A DNA stretch of 64,000 nt from Gordonia sp049847105 (lineage in GTDB: Bacteria; Actinomycetota; Actinomycetes; Mycobacteriales; Mycobacteriaceae): positions 124,001 to 188,000 of the forward strand of contig NZ_JBNCNS010000001.1 of NCBI RefSeq assembly GCF_049847105.1. Direction: 5' to 3'. Position numbers and translations under genes: made by a program. Below the pieces are notes generated by a model that worked only from the letters and a program-made list of their open reading frames with translations, did not search any database and had not been told where the DNA came from. Every line of letters starts with the position of its first letter. The first letter of the stretch is position 1. Shown one piece after another: positions 18,060 through 26,094 of the stretch.

Positions 18060-19595
18060 ATGCCACCGCGTGCGACACTGTCCGTCGTGGGTAGTGCAAG
18101 CACATACGTCGCCGCCATCGACCAGGGCACCACGTCCACACGGGCGATGATCTTCGACCGGCACGGCCGCGTGGTCAGTTCCGAGCAGATCGAACACGAG
18201 CAGGTGTTCCCGCAGGCAGGCTGGGTGGAGCACGACGCATCGGAGATCTGGCGCAACACCCGTCGCGTGGCCGCCGCCGCACTGGCGTCCGCCGATCTGA
18301 AACATGGCGACATCGCCGCCTGCGGACTCACCAACCAACGTGAGACAACTCTCATCTGGGACCGCGAGACCGGCGACCCGATCCACCACGCCATCGTCTG
18401 GCAGGACACCCGCACCAACGAACTCTGCGGCACGCTCGCCGGCGACGTCGGGGTGGATCGCTACCGGGAACGCACGGGCCTGCCGCTGTCGACGTATTTC
18501 GCCGGACCCAAGATCCGGTGGCTACTCGACCACGTCGACGGTGCTCGCCGACGTGCCGAGGCAGGCGAACTGTGTTTCGGCACAATGGATTCGTGGATCA
18601 CCTGGAACATGACCGGTGGACGCGACGGCGGGTTGCACATCACCGACGTCACCAACGCGTCGCGGACGATGCTGATGGACCTACGCACCCTGGCCTGGGA
18701 TGAGGACATCTGCGCCGAGATGGGCGTGCCGATGTCCTTGCTTCCCGAGATCCGCAGCTCATCCGAGGTCTACGGGCCGCTGCGCGAGCACGGCTCACTC
18801 CCCGGCGTACCGTTGGCCGGCATCCTGGGCGATCAACAGGCCGCCACCTTCGGGCAGGCGTGCCTGAATCCGGGTGAGGCCAAGAACACCTACGGCACCG
18901 GCAATTTCCTCCTCCTCAACACCGGGACCGAGCCGGTGTTCAGTGACCACGGCCTGCTCACCACGGTCTGCTACCGGATCGGCGAACAGGACGCACGCTA
19001 TGCACTCGAGGGGTCGATCGCCGTCACGGGATCGCTGGTGCAGTGGTTGCGCGACAACCTCGGTCTCTTCGATCACGCCCGCGAGATCGAATCGTTGGCC
19101 GCGTCGGTGGAGGACAACGGTGGCGCCTACTTCGTCCCGGCGTTCTCCGGACTGTTCGCGCCGCGCTGGCGACCCGATGCCCGCGGGGTCATCGTCGGCC
19201 TGACGCGCTTCGTCAACAAAGGGCACCTCGCGCGAGCCGCCCTGGAGGCCAGCGCCTTTCAGACCCGTGAGGTGATCGAGGCGATGCAGGCCGACTCCGG
19301 CGTCGAGCTGTCCACACTCAAGGTGGACGGCGGAATGGTCGTCAACGATCTGCTCATGCAGTTCCAGGCCGACATCCTCGACGTCCCGGTGGTGCGACCG
19401 GTGGTCAACGAGACCACGGCACTCGGCGCCGCCTACGCGGCAGGTCTCGCCGTCGGCTACTGGGAATCCGAGGACGAGATCCGCGCGAACTGGGCCGAGG
19501 ACAAGCGCTGGGAACCCCGGATGGCGGCCGACGAACGCAACCGTCTCTACGAGGGCTGGAACCGCGCGGTCGGCCACAGCTTCGATCTCGCCTGA
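18060..19595 (+). CDS. glpK: Glycerol kinase
   Basis: A 511-residue FGGY-family kinase that phosphorylates glycerol to glycerol-3-phosphate, the substrate of the divergent glpD. The N-terminal phosphate loop DQGTTSTRA is at about 20-28; GLTNQRETT near 88, the FGGY signature GALEGSIAVTG-type region near 320, and DGGMVVND near 424 all fit. The ATG at 18060 leaves 28 bp to glpD; a GTG at 18087, nine codons in, would leave more promoter space and is an alternative start. No good ribosome site precedes either, so a leaderless message is likely. Confidence 0.95.
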   Translation: MPPRATLSVVGSASTYVAAIDQGTTSTRAMIFDRHGRVVSSEQIEHEQVFPQAGWVEHDASEIWRNTRRVAAAALASADLKHGDIAACGLTNQRETTLIWDRETGDPIHHAIVWQDTRTNELCGTLAGDVGVDRYRERTGLPLSTYFAGPKIRWLLDHVDGARRRAEAGELCFGTMDSWITWNMTGGRDGGLHITDVTNASRTMLMDLRTLAWDEDICAEMGVPMSLLPEIRSSSEVYGPLREHGSLPGVPLAGILGDQQAATFGQACLNPGEAKNTYGTGNFLLLNTGTEPVFSDHGLLTTVCYRIGEQDARYALEGSIAVTGSLVQWLRDNLGLFDHAREIESLAASVEDNGGAYFVPAFSGLFAPRWRPDARGVIVGLTRFVNKGHLARAALEASAFQTREVIEAMQADSGVELSTLKVDGGMVVNDLLMQFQADILDVPVVRPVVNETTALGAAYAAGLAVGYWESEDEIRANWAEDKRWEPRMAADERNRLYEGWNRAVGHSFDLA

Positions 19596-19610
19596 CTGCT
19601 TGGGCGGAGT

Positions 19611-20486
19611 TCACGCCGGCGTGTCGATGAGTTCCTCGGCGACCCAGTGCGCCACCCGATCCGGGTAGGGCGACGGCAACATCAGGACGACGTGCGAGAA
19701 CCCGGCGTCGAGCGCCTCGGCGATCTCGCGACGGGTGCCGTCGGGGCGGTCGTAGGAGACCGGCAGAGCGATCGATCGGGTGATCGTCGCCGGATCGCGC
19801 CCGATCTCGGCGCAGAATCGATCGACCACCGCGTTGCGCCGGATGGCATCGTCGATGTCACCGCCCGGGATGTTCCAGATGTCGGCATGTTCGGCGACCA
19901 CCCGCAGCGTCGGCGTGGACCGTCCTCCGATGACGATCGGCGGGTGCGGGGACTGCATCGGTTTGGGGTTGCCGAATGCGCCGGTCACCTGCACGTTCTC
20001 ACCGTCGAAATCGAACGGCGCGGTCTCGCTCCACAGTCGGCGGATCACCGTGCACGCCTCGGCCAGGTCCGCGACGGCCTGCGCCGCATCGCGATACGGC
20101 AGACCATGCGCGTCGTACTCCCGCCGGGCGAGCGGATGACTCGGCCGCGATCCGGCGCCGATGCCGAAATCGAGGCGGCCACCGGAGACGATGTCGACGG
20201 TCGTCGCGATCTTGGCGAGCACTGCCGGCGGCCGAAACCTGTTGCTGGTCACCAGGAGTCCGAGGCGCAGGCGCTCGGTCTGCGCGGCCAGCGCGGAGAG
20301 CAGCGTCCACCCCTCGAAAATCGGCCCGTCGGGATCACCACCGATCGGCATCAGGTGGTCGAACAGCCACGCGTGCTCGATGGCGTGGACCTCGTCGGCC
20401 TCTCGCCATACGCGCAGGACGTCCTCATAGCTGACCTGCATGGGTGCGGTCATGATCCCGAAACTCGGGTGTGCGGCGGGAGTCAT
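19611..20486 (-). CDS. LLM-class (F420/FMN-dependent) oxidoreductase
   Basis: A 291-residue bacterial luciferase-like TIM-barrel protein. The patterns AWLFDHLMPIGGD (33-45), LRLGLLVTSNRFRPPAVLAKIATTVDIVSGGRLDFGIGAG in the second quarter, and PPIVIGGRSTPTLRVVAEHADIWN later are those of the F420-dependent family common in mycobacteria. The substrate is not predictable. The start at 20486 has GAGGAGG eight bases upstream. It is divergent from a TetR regulator across a 172-bp region with a long dyad, so it is probably controlled by that repressor. Confidence 0.88.
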   Translation of the reverse strand: MTPAAHPSFGIMTAPMQVSYEDVLRVWREADEVHAIEHAWLFDHLMPIGGDPDGPIFEGWTLLSALAAQTERLRLGLLVTSNRFRPPAVLAKIATTVDIVSGGRLDFGIGAGSRPSHPLARREYDAHGLPYRDAAQAVADLAEACTVIRRLWSETAPFDFDGENVQVTGAFGNPKPMQSPHPPIVIGGRSTPTLRVVAEHADIWNIPGGDIDDAIRRNAVVDRFCAEIGRDPATITRSIALPVSYDRPDGTRREIAEALDAGFSHVVLMLPSPYPDRVAHWVAEELIDTPA

Positions 20487-20584
20487 CGTGGCGCCTCCTC
20501 GAAGGGGTGCGGATAGTCGGATGCGGGTCGGCGTATCGGAACGTCGGTGTTCGGCCGGGCTCTCTGGCAAGATGTGCATGTAAG

Positions 20585-20623
20585 CGGAACCCTGCTCCGA
20601 TTACGATACGGAGCGTTGTTCCG
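20585..20623. promoter_or_regulatory. 39-bp interrupted dyad between LLM oxidoreductase and TetR gene
   Basis: CGGAACnnnGCTCCG and CGGAGCnnnGTTCCG face each other across nine bases (ATTACGATA), giving twelve matched pairs in each arm. The dyad lies 36 bp before the TetR start and about 100 bp before the LLM start. It is the likely operator of the TetR protein for both genes, possibly binding two dimers. Assignment is by position and symmetry. Confidence 0.6.
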
Positions 20624-20658
20624 TTTTTCAAGACCTCGATCGGAACGGATGTGGCCGA

Positions 20659-21255
20659 GTGCCGAAGGGCAGCGACCGACCAGCGGGTACACGACCGCGG
20701 ACATCACCGCGCAAACGTGCGGATGCGCGGCGCAACGAGCAGGCCCTGCTCGACGCGGCCGCGGCAGTCTTCGTCGTCTCCGGTGTGGAGGCACCGGTAC
20801 GTGACATCGCCGATCGCGCCGGTGTCGGGATGGGCACCATCTATCGCCACTTCCCCACCCGCGCCGACCTCGTCATCGCCGTCTATCAGCACCAGGTCGA
20901 GGCGTGCGCCGAGGCCGGGCCGGAACTCATGGCCACCGCCACCACTGCGTACCTCGCACTCGCCGAGTGGGTCGAGCTCTTCGTCGACTTCCTGACCACC
21001 AAGCACGGCCTCGCTGCCGCGCTGCGCTCCGACACCGCGCGTTTCCAGACGCTGCACGCGTACTTCCTGGATCGGCTGGTGCCCGTTTGCGGCGCGCTGC
21101 TCGACGGGGCCGCGGCCGCCGGGGAGATCCGCTCCGATGTCACCGCGCTCGAATTCCTGCGTGGCATCGGCAATCTGTGCATCGGCGGGGACGAGGACTA
21201 CGACGCGCGGCGCATGGTCGCGCTCCTGGTCGCCGGGCTCCGCACTCCCCGCTGA
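20659..21255 (+). CDS. TetR-family transcriptional regulator
   Basis: A 198-residue repressor. The N-terminal helix-turn-helix VRDIADRAGVGMGTIYRHFPTRADL (about 47-71) is the TetR signature; the C-terminal ligand domain has the AcrR-like AALRSDTARFQTLHAYFLDRL stretch. Start is a GTG at 20659. It is divergent from the LLM-class oxidoreductase, with a dyad in between, which is the standard layout for autoregulation and control of the neighbour. The inducer is unknown. Confidence 0.9.
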   Translation: MPKGSDRPAGTRPRTSPRKRADARRNEQALLDAAAAVFVVSGVEAPVRDIADRAGVGMGTIYRHFPTRADLVIAVYQHQVEACAEAGPELMATATTAYLALAEWVELFVDFLTTKHGLAAALRSDTARFQTLHAYFLDRLVPVCGALLDGAAAAGEIRSDVTALEFLRGIGNLCIGGDEDYDARRMVALLVAGLRTPR

Positions 21256-21277
21256 TCCTCGTCGGGGCCTGCGGAAG

Positions 21278-22681
21278 CTAGTCCAGGTCGTCGTGGCGGA
21301 CGAGCTGACGCGCGGCCTCGGTCACCGACCCGGTCAACGACGGGTACACCGAGAACGTCTGCGCGAGGTCGGAGACCATGAGTTTGTTCTGCACCGCGAG
21401 CGCGATCGGGAGGATCAGCTCCGATGCGTTGGGCGCCACCACCACGCCGCCTATCACCACTCCGGTGGCGGGGCGGCAGAAGATTTTCACGAAGCCACGG
21501 CGGAGGCCACTCATCTTGGCGCGCGGGTTGGTCGCGAGCGGGAGCATCACGGTCCGTGCCGGATACTCACCGGCGTCGATCGCCGTCTGCGACACCCCGA
21601 CGGCCGCGATCTCGGGACGCGTGAAGATCGCGGACGCAACGGTTTTCAATTTGATGGGGCTGACGCCCTCACCGAGTGAGTGGTACATGGCGATCCGCCC
21701 CTGCATCGCCGCCACCGAAGCGAGCGGCAGCAGGCCGGTGCAGTCCCCCGCCGCGTACACGCCCGGAACCGATGTCCGCGACACCCGATCGACGGTGATA
21801 TAGCCGTTCCGGTCGATCTCCACGCCTGCCCGGTCGAGCCCGAGATCGTTCGTGTTGGGTACCGAACCCACCGTCATCAACACGTGCGACCCGGTCACCG
21901 TACGTCCGTCGGTCAGGTGCGCGGTCACCGAATCCCCGTGCCGCTCAACCTTGTCCGCACGAGCGTGCTTGATCAGCTCGACGCCGCGCTCGGCCAGCGC
22001 ATCCTCCAGGACCAGGGCAGCATCCTCGTCCTCCCCCGGCAACACCCGATCGCGACTGGACACGAGGGTCACCTTGACGCCCAATTCGGTATAGGCGTGC
22101 ACGAACTCGGCGCCGGTCACACCCGAACCGATCACCACCAGGTGCTCTGGCAGTTCTTCCAGGTCGTAGAGCTGACGCCAGTTGAGGATGCGTTCGCCGT
22201 CGGGCCGGGCGTCGGCCAGGACACGTGGCGAGGCGCCGGTCGCGATCAGGACCACGTCGCCCTCGTACCGCTGCGTCGATCCGTCGGCGAGAGTGGCGAT
22301 CACGCCGTGCGCGGACACGCCCACCTGCCGTTCGTCGAGCTGCGCGCGGCCGGACACCAGGGTGACGCCCTCGCTGATCAGCCGGGACCTGATGTCGGCG
22401 GACTGGGCGAACGCCAGATCCCGGACGCGCTGATGGATCTGTGTCACGGTCACCAGTGCGTCATCGGTGCGGATATTGATGCCCAGATCGACGGCACGGC
22501 GCACCTCGGTCCGGATGCCAGTGGACGCGATGAAGGTCTTCGACGGCACACAGTCCCAGAGGACACATGCCCCGCCGATGCCGTCGGAGTCGATCACGGT
22601 GATGTCGGCGCCGTAGGCGGCCGCGGCGAGCGCGGCCTCGTAACCCGCGGGTCCGCCGCCGATGATCACGATCTTGGTCAC
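21278..22681 (-). CDS. lpdA: LpdA-type NAD(P)H quinone reductase / flavoprotein disulfide reductase
   Basis: A 467-residue two-dinucleotide-fold flavoprotein orthologous in position and sequence to M. tuberculosis LpdA (Rv3303c). FAD motif VIIGGGPAGYEAA (5-17); NAD motif VVIGSGVTGAEF near 175-186; second FAD motif GVYAAGDCTGLLPLA near 299-313. It has a complete C39-x4-C44 pair (GGACVLWDC), whereas the mycobacterial protein, from memory, has Ala at the first position. The C-terminal dyad of dihydrolipoamide dehydrogenase is absent (VYPSLTGSV instead of HAHPTLSE). It probably reduces quinones rather than lipoamide. GTG 22681 is preceded by AGGAGAGGA. Confidence 0.88.
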   Translation of the reverse strand: MTKIVIIGGGPAGYEAALAAAAYGADITVIDSDGIGGACVLWDCVPSKTFIASTGIRTEVRRAVDLGINIRTDDALVTVTQIHQRVRDLAFAQSADIRSRLISEGVTLVSGRAQLDERQVGVSAHGVIATLADGSTQRYEGDVVLIATGASPRVLADARPDGERILNWRQLYDLEELPEHLVVIGSGVTGAEFVHAYTELGVKVTLVSSRDRVLPGEDEDAALVLEDALAERGVELIKHARADKVERHGDSVTAHLTDGRTVTGSHVLMTVGSVPNTNDLGLDRAGVEIDRNGYITVDRVSRTSVPGVYAAGDCTGLLPLASVAAMQGRIAMYHSLGEGVSPIKLKTVASAIFTRPEIAAVGVSQTAIDAGEYPARTVMLPLATNPRAKMSGLRRGFVKIFCRPATGVVIGGVVVAPNASELILPIALAVQNKLMVSDLAQTFSVYPSLTGSVTEAARQLVRHDDLD

Positions 22682-22834
22682 TGTGAGTCCTCTCCTCATC
22701 CTCGGCCGACGGTGGTGATTCGGCCCACACATCTCGTTCCGGCGCCCGGTTCGTCGTCTACCAACCTAGTCCCCGCCCCACTTCGCGGCGCGCGATCGGG
22801 GCCGGTCGGCTTTCGCGGCGCGCGCCGACCATCT

Positions 22835-22840
22835 AGGCTT
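22835..22840 (+). promoter_or_regulatory. Candidate -10 element for a leaderless transcript
   Basis: TAGGCT fits TAnnnT and ends six bases before the GTG of the cyclotransferase-like gene, so the transcript would begin at or next to the start codon. No ribosome binding site is present. Confidence 0.5.
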
Positions 22841-22846
22841 TCGCCC

Positions 22847-23329
22847 GTGCCGATTTACGCCGCCTACGGGTCCAACATGCATCCCGAGCAGATGGCCGAG
22901 CGTGCACCGCACTCGCCGATGTCGGGAACCGGGTGGCTGCACGGCTGGCGGTTGACCTTCGGCGGCGAGGACATCGGCTGGGAGGGTTCGCTCGCGACCG
23001 TCACCGAGGACCGGGACGATTCCGGCGCCAAGGTCTTCGTGGTCCTCTACGACGTGACCTCCGAGGACGAGGACAACCTCGACCGCTGGGAGGGTTCCGA
23101 ACTCGGTATCCACGTCAAGATCCGCGCACGCATCCACACGGCCGACGGCCCGGTGCTCGCCTGGCTCTACGTGCTCGACGCCTATGAGGGCGGCCTGCCG
23201 TCGGCGCGTTACCTCGGCGTGATGGCCGAGGCTGCGGAGATCGCCGGCGCACCCGCCGAGTACGTACAGGATCTTCGATTGCGCGAATCACGAAACGTCG
23301 GGCCCGGGCCGGGACCCGACGAGCCCTAG
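22847..23329 (+). CDS. Gamma-glutamylcyclotransferase-like protein
   Basis: A 160-residue protein with the GGCT/AIG2 fold. It opens with IYAAYGSNMHPEQM (3-16), the conserved YGSN loop that binds the glutamyl group, and has EDNLDRWEG (about 79-87) carrying the acidic residue expected near the active site. Family members cyclise gamma-glutamyl amines to 5-oxoproline. The M. tuberculosis neighbour Rv3304 occupies the same place. GTG 22847 is chosen because a TAGGCT -10 element lies just ahead, suggesting leaderless translation, and because homology begins at once. Confidence 0.82.
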   Translation: MPIYAAYGSNMHPEQMAERAPHSPMSGTGWLHGWRLTFGGEDIGWEGSLATVTEDRDDSGAKVFVVLYDVTSEDEDNLDRWEGSELGIHVKIRARIHTADGPVLAWLYVLDAYEGGLPSARYLGVMAEAAEIAGAPAEYVQDLRLRESRNVGPGPGPDEP

Positions 23330-23345
23330 CAGCGGGATCGACCGG

Positions 23346-24539
23346 TCAGGCGACGCCCAGCGCGATGCCGGCGAGGGTCCGCACCCCGATCTCCAGGGCG
23401 CGCTCATCGAGGTCGAACCCCGGCTGATGAAGGTCGCCGTGGGGACCGATCCCGTCCCATACGCCGAGGCGGCCCATCGCGCCCGGCACGCGTTCGAGGT
23501 ACCACGAGAAGTCTTCACCGCCCGGCGACTGCGGAGTGTCCGCGACCGCGTTGGGCCCGATTGCGGCAACGGCTGTCCGCATCATCTCGACCGCGACCTC
23601 GTCGTTCACCACCGGTGGCACCCCGCGGAAGTACGACAGGTCATAGCGCACACCGAGCGGCGCGAGCAGTTCACCGATCACACTGCGGACCAGGGGCTCG
23701 AGTTCCGCCCAGGTCGTGTGATCGCCGGTACGTACGGTGCCACGCAGGCGGCCCTCCTGCGGGATCGCATTCGGAGCGTTGCCGGCATGTGCGGCGCCCC
23801 ACACCATCACGGTTCCGGACCGCGGATCGATACGGCGGGACAGGATGCCCGGCAGACCGGTGATCACCGTGCCCATCGCGTACACCAGATCACCGGTGAG
23901 ATGCGGACGCGAGGTGTGACCGCCCGCGGAATGCAGCTGTAGATCGATGTGGTCGGCCGCCGACGTCAGTGCGCCCGACCGCAGTCCGACCGACCCCACC
24001 GGGAGTTTCGGATCACAGTGCAACGCGAAAATCCGGCTGACACCGTTCATCACGCCCGCGGCGACGGCATCGAGCGCCCCACCGGGCATGACCTCCTCGG
24101 CCGGCTGGAAGATCAGACGGACACCCACCGGCAGCGCATCCACGGAGGCCAGCAATTTGGCCACCCCCATGAGGATTGCGGTGTGCGCGTCGTGGCCGCA
24201 CGCGTGCGAGACCCCCTCGACCGTGGAACTGAACGCGAGTCCCGTGTGTTCGGTGATCGGCAGGGCATCCATGTCCGCGCGCAAAGCGACCCGCGGCTGG
24301 TCGGCACGTCCGAGGTCGCACACCACGCCCGTTCCCAACGGCAACCGACGCGGCTGCAGACCTGCCGCGGTCAGCTCGGCCATCACGAGCTCGGTGGTGT
24401 TGATCTCCTGCCGCGAGAGCTCGGGCTGCGCATGGATGTGCCGGCGCCACGCCACCACATCCTCACCGTGCGCCGCCCACCACGCACCGATCAGGTCACG
24501 CGGCGCCACCGGTTGGGCCTCGGTCTCACTCACGGCCAT
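23346..24539 (-). CDS. M20-family amidohydrolase (AmiA/AmiB type)
   Basis: A 397-residue metallo-amidohydrolase of peptidase family M20D. Visible are RADMDALPITE (87-97), HACGHDAHTAILMG (111-124), FQPAEE (about 144-149), HCDPKLPVGSVG and the C-terminal GGEDFSWYLE. These supply the two-metal ligands (Cys113, His115, Glu148, His near 173). Relatives cleave N-acyl amino acids or auxin-type conjugates; M. tuberculosis has amiA1/amiB1 here. Only one copy is present in this window. The ATG at 24539 follows an enoyl-CoA hydratase by nine bases, so the two form an operon. Confidence 0.88.
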   Translation of the reverse strand: MAVSETEAQPVAPRDLIGAWWAAHGEDVVAWRRHIHAQPELSRQEINTTELVMAELTAAGLQPRRLPLGTGVVCDLGRADQPRVALRADMDALPITEHTGLAFSSTVEGVSHACGHDAHTAILMGVAKLLASVDALPVGVRLIFQPAEEVMPGGALDAVAAGVMNGVSRIFALHCDPKLPVGSVGLRSGALTSAADHIDLQLHSAGGHTSRPHLTGDLVYAMGTVITGLPGILSRRIDPRSGTVMVWGAAHAGNAPNAIPQEGRLRGTVRTGDHTTWAELEPLVRSVIGELLAPLGVRYDLSYFRGVPPVVNDEVAVEMMRTAVAAIGPNAVADTPQSPGGEDFSWYLERVPGAMGRLGVWDGIGPHGDLHQPGFDLDERALEIGVRTLAGIALGVA

Positions 24540-24548
24540 GCCCGCCCC

Positions 24549-25247
24549 TCACAACAGCGTCGACGGTGTCGGGGTCTCGAGGTCGGCGATCAGCGGCTGC
24601 CGCAGCCCGCGCTTGATCAATCCGAGATTGGGACCCGCCAGCGGAGCCCGTTCGACGCCCAGCTCCCCGGCCCTCCCGACCAGCCTGTCGACCTCGACCG
24701 ACTCCTCGACGATGCCGGCAGCCACGGCGTCGTCGGCGCCATATCGCTTGGAGGTCAACATCGCCTCCGTCGCAGCGGCATCGGTCAGGCGGGTGCGGAT
24801 CAGCGAACTCATGCCGCGGGTGAACGGCATCCCGAGCGCCGCCTCGGGCAGCGACCAGAATCCCCGCTCCGTGCGCATCACCCGGACGTCGGCGCACAGG
24901 GCCAGCATGGCTCCGGCGCCGAAGGCGTGCCCGTTCACGGCGGCGACCGTCGGAACGGGCAGGGTGAGGAGCTTGACGTACAGCTCGTGGACACGATCGA
25001 GGTAGCGCGGCAATCCGCTCGCGTTGGCCGCGACGTAGTCGGTGTCGAGTCCGTTGCTGAAGAACTTGCCGGTGGCGGTGATCACGAGTGGTTTCGTCGG
25101 CTCCGCGGCGACCTGGTCGAGGAGATCACCGACCGAGGCGAGCCAGTCGAGCCGGAACCGATTGTCCGGATTCGACTCGTCGAGCTCGACGCCCTCGGAG
25201 CCGAGGTAGAGCTCGGTGACATCGCCTGCAGAACTGAGAAACGGCAT
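24549..25247 (-). CDS. Enoyl-CoA hydratase/isomerase family protein
   Basis: A 232-residue crotonase-fold protein. GKFFSNGLDTDYV (60-72) and PTVAAVNGHAFGAGAMLALCAD (about 98-119) are the two oxyanion-hole segments. The FSNGLD form resembles delta3,delta2-enoyl-CoA isomerases. Hydratase glutamates are not evident, so isomerase activity is a reasonable guess. It ends nine bases before the amidohydrolase start. It is not part of the M. tuberculosis order at this point, as far as I recall, and may be an insertion in this lineage. It is divergent from deoD. Confidence 0.85.
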   Translation of the reverse strand: MPFLSSAGDVTELYLGSEGVELDESNPDNRFRLDWLASVGDLLDQVAAEPTKPLVITATGKFFSNGLDTDYVAANASGLPRYLDRVHELYVKLLTLPVPTVAAVNGHAFGAGAMLALCADVRVMRTERGFWSLPEAALGMPFTRGMSSLIRTRLTDAAATEAMLTSKRYGADDAVAAGIVEESVEVDRLVGRAGELGVERAPLAGPNLGLIKRGLRQPLIADLETPTPSTLL

Positions 25248-25270
25248 GTAGCGACCTTATCGCCGCGCAT

Positions 25271-25276
25271 TATGGT
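25271..25276 (+). promoter_or_regulatory. Candidate -10 element for leaderless deoD transcript
   Basis: TATGGT fits TAnnnT and lies seven bases before the ATG at 25284. It overlaps another in-frame ATG (25272), which is why the second ATG is preferred as the start. Confidence 0.5.
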
Positions 25277-25283
25277 TAGGGCC

Positions 25284-26087
25284 ATGGACCCCACTGCCGA
25301 TGCCGACGCCGCAGCCGCCGCGGCCGCCGCGACGATCGCCACCGAGACCGACTGCGCCGCCCACGACGTCGCCGTCGTCCTCGGATCAGGCTGGGCGCCG
25401 GCGGCAAAGGCATTCGGTGCACCGGTCGCCAGCGTCCCGATGGCCGCACTGCCCGGTTTCACCCCACCGAAGGCCGCAGGTCATGGCGGAATCGTGCACT
25501 CGGTGCAGGTCGCCGATCGCCGGGTCCTGATCCTGCTTGGTCGGATTCACGCCTATGAGGGACATCACCTCGCCCGCGTCGTCCACCCGGTCCGGACCGC
25601 GGCCGCGACGGGTGCCCACACCATCGTGCTGACCAATGCGGCCGGCGGCCTCCGCGACGACATGGCGGTCGGCCAGCCCGTCCTCATTGCCGATCACCTC
25701 AACCTCACCGGGCGATCCCCATTGGTCGGGGCGCAGTTCGTCGACCTCGTCGACGCGTACTCCCCGGAGCTGCGCGAGATCGCCCGCCGCACCGACCCGT
25801 CGCTCGCCGAGGGCGTGTACGCCGGGCTGCCCGGCCCGCATTACGAAACGCCGGCCGAGATCCGCATGCTGCGCACACTCGGCGCCGATCTGGTGGGGAT
25901 GTCGACGGTCCACGAGACCATCGCGGCCCGCGCCGCGGGCCTGAAGGTCCTCGGGATGTCGCTGGTCACCAACCTCGCCGCCGGGATGACCGGCGAACCG
26001 CTCAGTCACACGGAGGTTCTCGAGGTCGGGCAGGCCTCGGCCACCCGCATGGGTGAACTCCTCGCCTCGATCATCGCCGAATTGTGA
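25284..26087 (+). CDS. deoD: Purine-nucleoside phosphorylase (trimeric type)
   Basis: A 267-residue enzyme of the human-like trimeric PNP class, which splits inosine or guanosine with phosphate into base and ribose-1-phosphate. VVLGSGWAPAA (about 31-41) is the phosphate loop; GHGGIVHSV, GRIHAYEGH, TNAAGGL and YETPAEIRML are the standard motifs; VTNLAAGM carries the base-binding Asn. The N-terminal alanine-rich helix is a little longer than usual. It is followed after seven bases by pmmB, which could take the sugar phosphate onward. The order deoD-pmmB is kept from M. tuberculosis. Confidence 0.93.
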   Translation: MDPTADADAAAAAAAATIATETDCAAHDVAVVLGSGWAPAAKAFGAPVASVPMAALPGFTPPKAAGHGGIVHSVQVADRRVLILLGRIHAYEGHHLARVVHPVRTAAATGAHTIVLTNAAGGLRDDMAVGQPVLIADHLNLTGRSPLVGAQFVDLVDAYSPELREIARRTDPSLAEGVYAGLPGPHYETPAEIRMLRTLGADLVGMSTVHETIAARAAGLKVLGMSLVTNLAAGMTGEPLSHTEVLEVGQASATRMGELLASIIAEL

Positions 26088-26094
26088 CGCGACG

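Noticed and set aside
18032..18433. 134-residue N-terminal extension of glpD
   Set aside because: It overlaps the divergent glpK and carries no homology; ATG 18031 gives the normal length.
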